Assembly (NCBI GenBank): GCA_025642065.1 | Contig: JAODUP010000701.1 | Span: forward strand, 1 to 64,000 | Origin: Paralvinella palmiformis | Taxonomy: Eukaryota > Annelida > Polychaeta > Terebellida > Alvinellidae | Direction of reading: 5' to 3' | Length of the DNA: 64,000 nt | Part shown: piece after piece, positions 57,693-64,000 of the stretch | How the letters are laid out: every line of letters begins with the position of its first letter | How positions within the stretch are numbered: position 1 is the first letter of the stretch | Position numbers and translations under genes: made by a program | Notes under the pieces: generated by a model | Told to the model about the DNA's origin: nothing | The model's database searches: none | What the model saw: only the letters and a program-made list of their open reading frames with translations

Positions 57693-57868
57693 ATAATGAT
57701 GATTGATGTTTTACGACCACTTTTGTGTACATGTTTGGCTAAATGGGCTGTGCAACCTCCAAAGGTAATGGAAGTAAACACCCTTCAGATATGCCCAGAC
57801 CAAGATTCGAACAAGGGTGGTAGTGATCTCTGATCCAATGCGCTACCAGTTAGACCACGGAGGCTCCC
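57693..57868 (-). mobile_element. SINE-A copy, near full length
   Basis: Minus-strand GCCTCCGTGGTCTAACTGGT head, TTCGAATCTTGGTCTGGGCA, body and a GTGGTCGTAAAACATCAATC end. In the HIGD1 5'UTR intron. Confidence 0.92.
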
Positions 57869-58985
57869 CAACTGAAAGGAATAATAAACACCTCAACCTC
57901 AATGTACTGGTGATTAGACAAACATTTCTAGGTTACAATATCCCAATTTTGATAATGAAGTCTCACTCTGAAGATTATGATCTGATCGCAATGCTCCAAT
58001 GATATGGTTACAATGCACCTCGTACATCATAATGTATACAACACTACACCTCCCTATTTCCTGCATCCACAATACCCCATTATCTGGCATTTTAAACTAT
58101 CTGATTATCTACCATAGATGATCAGATATAAGCAAAGTTTTAATCCTAAAAATTAAGTGTTAACCTTGGATATAGATAATATAATGACAAAAGACAATTT
58201 ATTCTCATTGTTTTTACATTGTGTGTGTATGTAAGACGTGTATGTGTGTGTATGACACACAGTCTTTCTTACTGCTCAAACACATGTGCACCAAAATAGA
58301 ATTGTGACAAAAAAATCCCACCACCACCATGACTATCAGTATCATAACTGATTAAGGCCATAACACAAACAAGCTATAGGCCTGAGCATGTGTCATGTGG
58401 TGGCTAAGATTCCATTCTATCTCTTTGAAATATGTATTTAGATTGCCCGTATTAAATAAATGAGGAATTCTGACCAGGTCATACTCATAGCGCCACCCCC
58501 CCCCCTCTCAGACAGGATTATACTGATTACAGTCTATAGCATGAAAACATTTATATGGCATGTTGTTATAGTTACTATATAGTATAGATAGGCCTAATCA
58601 CAAGGCTTCAGCTACACTGACCCTCCAATCTCCATTGACAATACTATTTAGTATTATTGCATTATATCTATCGTATTCATGCACGTGTCGTGTCTTGTAT
58701 ATTGAAAATCAATTTCAGTTCAGTTCAAGGTCTAAATGCAGCTATAGGCTAGGACGCCTAGCCCTAGGGCAAGGTTAAAACATTTTCTAAAGTCAATAAA
58801 TAGATAAACCAACTTGTTGCTTATTATAAAACAACAGATCAGATGCATGTTGCATTTGACCACATGATACCGCATGCTCAAACTGTGTGTACTGTGTAAC
58901 TGACTAATAATGCATCACATACGGTTTAAAAATTAAACTGTCGTAAATTATATTATTAATCGTGAAAGCAATAAAATTGCTTTAC

Positions 58986-59300
58986 CTCGCCTTAAATATA
59001 CCCAGTCTGACAACTCAAACTCGTCTCAACGCTGCCTTTTAACCGAATGCAGGTGAAGGCCTCAAACTAACAAGAGTAAACAAAGTGACATGCAGACGAA
59101 TGACCGGGGCAGGGTGACCTAGTTAGATGCCTCATAATACGCATAACATTAACAGTCGCGTAACATATTCGAATAACAATGAACCATACAACTAAAACAC
59201 GTAAAATATTCAATGACATTACCTCGCATTAACAGCAAAATGCAAAAGGACACAAGCGCGCCCTTCTACAATACTGAGGTACAAGCGCCTTTTGCCACAA
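58986..59300 (-). promoter_or_regulatory. Putative HIGD1 promoter and non-coding first exons
   Basis: Two donor sites with similar context face toward the HIGD1 coding exons: GGCGAG|GTAAAG with the exon ending at 58986, and TGCGAG|GTAATG at about 59226. Either or both could end a 5'UTR exon spliced to 55316. The region around 59240-59300 is richer in CG dinucleotides (AGCGCGCCC). Transcription start sites cannot be fixed from sequence. Confidence 0.5.
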
Positions 59301-60360
59301 ACATACACCTAAAGGCTAAACAATATACGTCCCTCGCGAATGATGTTTCTGACACTGTTGTCCTATAAATAGAATAGTACCCTGGCCGCACGTATCCCCC
59401 AGGTAGTACACTAATATATGTGTTTCTATAAAAGGGCGGACTTTTAGAAAGTATTTTATTAAAATTGATTTACATGTTTTTTTCCTACACCAGAATATAG
59501 GAATTTAAAAATTTAGCATGTCATGATGGTCCGCCAGAAAAGAATAAAGGTTTTCGTAATTTAGCATTACGCATCTTAACATTTGGTGTGCTACATAATT
59601 ATAGGTTCGCACACAGGCGGACCATACGAGAGGAAGATTATCATTTACAAGCATAAATTATAAATAATTACCTGCAAACTGAAGTGAATAGTAAACTAAA
59701 AGAAACTAATTCAATTAACAACTTGATAATAATTAAATCACCATGTCAAAGAGAATAACAGAAGTGATTTAGGTGAATTTAGACAAAGACTGTTTATTTA
59801 AGCTCTCTGATTTAGATTTAATAATAATAAAAATGAATAATTATTTGTAAATAAATAATAGATCTATTTTTCCATATGAGTCACTGAAAACGTAGAATAA
59901 TAAATTCAGCGGGATATTTTGTTATTATTGTGGTATTAAGAATTGCTCCTAGGTGACAATGTCAACTTCCTGTGAATTAGATCTAATGTAGTAGATCTAA
60001 TGGTTCTGGTTGTCACCGTTGTGGTAGTCTTATGTGTATTTTTAAAGAAATGAATAAATATCGGCAACTGAAGGGGTTATCATACTCGAGGAAAAATCAA
60101 GAAATGGTAATCGTTATTATTCGAACTAGACGACAATGGGACCTTTCGACAGTGTTTCCCTCTCGCTAAACTCTCCAACGCAGCAAGCCACTGGCACTGA
60201 CTGAGGCTGAGCCAAGTTCTCAGACTCGGATAGCCGTGTGAAGTTGGTTAATTATTCCTTATTCGATATTCAAAAGTGAATAAGTAGATCTAACTAGTCC
60301 CGTCTAAATAGCCTGTCGTGTGATGTTGGTTACTTAGTTATTCTTATATACATTCGTCAT
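59300..60360. other. Non-coding, small inverted repeat
   Basis: TGGTCCGCC at 59526-59534 and GGCGGACCA at 59612-59620 form an inverted pair about 77 bases apart. A related GGGCGGACT is at 59444. No coding exon seen. It may hold the upstream side of the HIGD1 promoter. Confidence 0.4.
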
Positions 60361-60361
60361 A

Positions 60362-60626
60362 ATGAATACTGTAGTCGGCGTAGATCTATCACGATCTCAG
60401 CCCACGGAGACCTCGGCCCAGGTCGATTCGTCGCCACTACTTTTTGTTGCCACGAGTAATTAAACCAAAGAAAATTGACAGTTTTAGTCGAAACAAATAC
60501 TTGTATTCGTTTAAATATTTTCTTGCACTGGGACCAGTATCACTACCAGAGGCAGAGTGGGGATATGAGGGTACAACAGCTTTGTGTGCTTGTGTACTGT
60601 TGTATGGTGCAAAAGTAACTGTCTGA
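60362..60626 (+). other. Open region, coding status doubtful
   Basis: A 33-codon ATG frame at 60362-60463 overlaps a longer frame without an ATG that ends at 60626 and reads KYFLALGPVSLPEAEWGYEG near its middle. I recognise neither. No bounded exon can be drawn; listed so the region is not left blank. Confidence 0.15.
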
Positions 60627-61214
60627 GTGGTGTAAATTTCAAATTAAGCTTATTTGTGTGGTGTGTGTGTGTGTGTATATATGATGTATGATCATAGCGA
60701 ACATTACATTATTTTAATGCTTTTATTAATAAATCAATTTTTAAGCAAGTTTTCCTCACTAGTGTTCATCTGTTTATTTACCTGCTAAAAGAATGCTAAC
60801 TATGCCAGAAGGTACATATTTATCTGAATTTATAAATTTATCTTAAATAGACACTTATTTCACTTGTTATCTGTTTAATATATCACAATAAACGTTTGCA
60901 GGGCCTCTGTCACAACATAGCTTAGTATAGCAAGATATCCTTTATTTGACAGGGATGAGGTCTCCCTTTTTCAGTGGGCCAAAGTCTCCGGGCCGAGGTC
61001 TATGTATACCATCATAATCAAGCATCAAACCTAATCAAATTAAAATACTATTTTGAATGTGATTGCAAGTGCCTTTTTGAGATGAAAATAACCAAAAATG
61101 TGTGTGCATGCCTGATTAGCAAACCAATTAAAATAATGTTTTTTTCCTGCTGTATTCCTATACTTATTATCCACAATGCAAAGCTGGCTGTGAGTGCCAG
61201 CTATGCCTAAAGCC

Positions 61215-61690
61215 TAGATTCCACATATGTGGAATGCGTATGTGATATCTATGTGTTTCGAAAATCCCTCTCACCTTCTTACCTATTTTTCTTGAGAAAG
61301 ACTGCCTAGACATTCGAATCAGATGATTGATTCAACTGTCCATTTTGTCACATACGTAGTTGCACTTAGATCAATAGAATCTTACTTGTATGTTTACTGT
61401 TTTCCATTTTTTTGTCGGATTCGCATACTGTGACCTATTTTTCTTGGGAAAGCCTGCCTGGACATTCGAATTGGATGGTTAAATCCAGAATGTTACGACC
61501 TGAGTCATAAAAGTATAGATTCAACTGTCTGATTCGCTACACAGAGCAGTCTGTTTTGTCGCATTCAGAAATCACATACGCAGTCGTGCATATGGAATCA
61601 TGCTCATATGTTTACATGTTTTCCATTTTTTGTTGGATTCGCATAATGCCTTACCACTTACCATATATGTGGAATCTTAGCTTAAGACAA
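61215..61690. repeat. Dispersed repeat, two tandem partial copies
   Basis: The phrases GATTCCACATATGTGGAATG, ATGTGTTTCGAAAATCCCTC, ACCTATTTTTCTTG.GAAAG and GACATTCGAATC are followed by TTTACATGTTTTCCATTTTT. The second half (from about 61430) repeats the middle and adds the 3' end. A third copy is at 63232-63565. Confidence 0.8.
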
Positions 61691-61751
61691 CACACCGATT
61701 AAAAGCTGTATTCGTCGCTCTTTACTGGCTATGCATTCTTTGTAATTCGAA

Positions 61752-62240
61752 AGACATATAAATAGCAAAAAGTTTTAAACTTTTTTTTCATGATCATAAA
61801 TTAGTACCCAAATTTAAAATTATTCAAAATACCACCCTAGATAGAGATTAACTATGTCAAATGGTGGTCTAAGATCAGGATAACATATTATATTGATGTA
61901 CTGACTCCATACAGAAACAAGCAAAGACACATAAATGTCAAAAAGTAAAAAAAATGAATTTTCATGATTATAAATTGGCACACAAATTTAAAATTATTTG
62001 TTGTACCACATTAGAAAAAGATTACCTATGTCAACTTTTGATTATGATTGAAACAAAATATAAATTTGACCCTCTGACCCCATATGAAAGAGAGCAAAGA
62101 CACATAAATGGCAAAAAGTGAAGAATTGTTTTTCATGATTATAAATTGGCACACAAGTTTAAAATTATTTACTGTACCACCATAAATAGATATTTATTAT
62201 GTGGGTTCAAGATCAGGATAACGAATTGTATTGGTTATGG
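61752..62240. repeat. 173-bp tandem repeat, nearly three copies
   Basis: The phrase AGACAYATAAAT starts units at 61752, 61925 and 62098, exactly 173 bases apart. Shared blocks include TTTCATGATTATAAATTGGC, ACAAATTTAAAATTATT and AAGATCAGGATAAC. Divergence between units is moderate. Confidence 0.88.
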
Positions 62241-62435
62241 TGTGATCGATTTTGTATTGTAGCTATTTTCGTATATAGAGGCTGATTTGGACTGAGACTG
62301 GATTTTTCATCACCCAAGCCTTTTCACCACTGGGCTCATTTGCCAGCAAACACAAAATACCCTGGCCCATTTGCCACTGCTGCATGGGCCCATTAGCCAC
62401 TAATGGTTGGGTCCAACTATTTAACATCACAAGGT

Positions 62436-62560
62436 TCCCATACATCCTGGAAAACATGGAAAATAACAAATTCATTTTCCAGGTCCTGGAAATATCCTTG
62501 AATTTTACGAAATCAGGAAATGTCCTGGAAAAATCTTGTTGTGAAAAAAATCCACTTAGA
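62436..62560. repeat. TCCTGGAAA-type degenerate repeat
   Basis: CATCCTGGAAAACATGGAAA, CCAGGTCCTGGAAATATCC and AAATGTCCTGGAAAAATC are variants of one roughly 30-base phrase, partly inverted. Confidence 0.6.
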
Positions 62561-62576
62561 ACTAAAAGATGTTGGT

Positions 62577-62900
62577 CCAGCCATTGGGTCAACTCTGGAA
62601 CTGGAATTGCTTATTTAAAAAAAATGGAATTGATAAAATTGGAATTGAAGTTTCCTATCAAAAATTAAATCCACAAATTAATTTACCTTTTAATTTTTTA
62701 ATTCAGAAATATTTATTCCATGACAATCCTGCTTGGAATATAAACTACTTGGAGTAGGTATTCAAAGTAAGTACTCAAAGTAGGTACTTCGAGTACCTAC
62801 TCCCATCAGTGATTGGAGTAAGTAAAAATGGAATTGATCATTTGGAATTGATAAATTTTATTTGTAATTAACAAAATGGAATTGACCTCATGTCAAGTCC
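62577..62900 (+). repeat. Dispersed repeat, copy at 62.6 kb
   Basis: Partner of 54395-54680: TTTAATTCAGAAATATTTAT, CCATGACAATCCTGCTTGGA, GAGTAGGTATTC, GAGTACCTACTC and the GGAATTGA units. Confidence 0.75.
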
Positions 62901-63231
62901 AGCATCTTATAACCATTTGCCAACAAACAAGGACTTCTTACCAGGCTAATATCATAATTAATATCCACCAATTTTCTGGCCTATTAAAGCAAAACTACAA
63001 GCTTTGCAATTGAAAACAAGCACAATACATACAATTTGTAAAACATAATATAACATTTATTATGATAAGTGTTCTCAACCTTGTAATACAACTGCCCGGA
63101 TTTTCAGAATTCGCAAATCAGCCAGAAAGGAAAATGAAATCAGTGGTTTCCTGCTATGATCATACGCTGACATGGTTTTGACCAACTTTATTAAATATTC
63201 TATAGTCCTGCTGAGCTTGTGAAGAATGCAA

Positions 63232-63565
63232 TTAGAGTAGAGCCAAGATTCCATATACGCGGTATGCATAATGCGGCATGCAAATCTGTATTTGACATTG
63301 TGGTATCCATGTGTTTCGAACACCCCTTTCACCTTCTGACCTATTTTCCTTGGGAAAGCCTACCTGGACACTAGAATCGGATGGTTGATTCATAAAATTC
63401 TGGATTCAAACATCCAATTCAGACCAATCGCTACATGGAGTGATCCATTTTGTCACATTCACAAATTGCATATGCAATCACACATATGGAATCACACTCG
63501 TACGTTTACATGTTTTCCATTTTTTTTTGAAATCACATAACACATACTGTGTATATGGAATATCT
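63232..63565. repeat. Dispersed repeat, third copy of the 61215 family
   Basis: AGATTCCATATACGCGGTAT, ATGTGTTTCGAACACCCCTT, TTTCCTTGGGAAAGCCTACC and TTTACATGTTTTCCATTTTT occur in the same order as at 61215-61690. Both ends read AGATTCCATAT / ATATGGAATAT, an inverted terminal pair, which suggests a MITE. Confidence 0.75.
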
Positions 63566-63676
63566 GCTTAAAGCCGCATAAATTGTGCCAAGCTGCATAA
63601 AATAAATTTTATAAGGCATCTCCATAATAAAAATTGATATTACTTTAGCCGCTATAAGAATTAAAGGAAAACACTG

Positions 63677-63707
<31 letters not shown>

Positions 63708-64000
63708 TATATGTGTGTGTGTGTGTAGATAGATGTTTCTTCAGGCCTTGAATCTGATAAACATGAAGGATGATAGATAATCAATTCTGTAGTGTTAAAC
63801 TTGTACTATAAATTCTGTAAATAAGCCTGGTATTTTATCTGCACTTACATGGTTTTTAACAGTCAACTCTATAACCAAACTGAAGGACAAGATATATTGG
63901 TGAAATAATGCTAAGATTAGTACCCTTGACTTTATTATGATTCTTAAAACTATAATAAAATGAACTTTAAAGTCTGAGTGGAGCCTTCTTTTAATGAGCC
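63566..64000. other. Non-coding, (TA)n and (GT)n only
   Basis: A TA run at about 63677-63703 and a GT run to 63726. Nothing else recognised up to the window end. Confidence 0.5.

Noticed and set aside
60444..60626. 60-codon plus-strand frame as a gene
   Set aside because: It opens at a TTG rather than an ATG, has no recognised domain and no clear donor. Kept only as a doubtful region.

Overview
This window is nuclear DNA from an animal. The genes have many small exons with GT-AG introns. The sequence is AT-rich and full of microsatellites, tRNA-derived SINEs, non-LTR (LINE) remnants and DNA-transposon remnants. Nothing looks bacterial, viral or organellar. The repeat landscape and the gene set (SLC45 transporter, GH27 alpha-galactosidase-like pair, HIGD1) would suit a marine invertebrate such as a mollusc, but the phylum is inference only.

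Layout. 1-17 kb has no host gene I can support: dispersed repeats, a LINE RNase H fragment (about 1.7-2.3 kb), a reverse-transcriptase remnant (11.4-12.5 kb), a 1,035-bp foldback transposon with an 8-bp target duplication (13.06-14.10 kb) and a decayed pogo/Tigger-type transposase (14.4-17.4 kb). 17.76-23.81 kb (+) is an SLC45-family sugar/proton transporter with a 506-residue first exon and short 3' exons. Its second exon carries an apparent 1-nt frameshift next to a TA microsatellite, and its first intron opens with a 23-unit minisatellite full of donor-like GTRAGT motifs. 24-29 kb holds repeats and a transposase fragment.

29.05-37.14 kb (-) and 41.45-49.70 kb (+) are two head-to-head seven-exon GH27 genes (alpha-galactosidase / alpha-N-acetylgalactosaminidase family) with the same intron positions. 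The minus copy keeps the catalytic residues but has one extra base in exon 2. The plus copy has a clean 412-codon frame, a signal peptide, all eight structural cysteines and several N-glycosylation sites, yet nearly every active-site residue, including nucleophile and acid/base, has been replaced. It reads as a maintained pseudoenzyme, and is the most interesting object in the window.

54.08-59.3 kb (-) is a HIGD1-type mitochondrial inner-membrane gene with one or two non-coding first exons. 59.3-64 kb is repeat-rich with no confident gene. The genes do not form one pathway; only the GH27 pair is related, by duplication. Two independent 1-nt frameshifts in otherwise good genes mean assembly indel error must be excluded before calling either a pseudogene.
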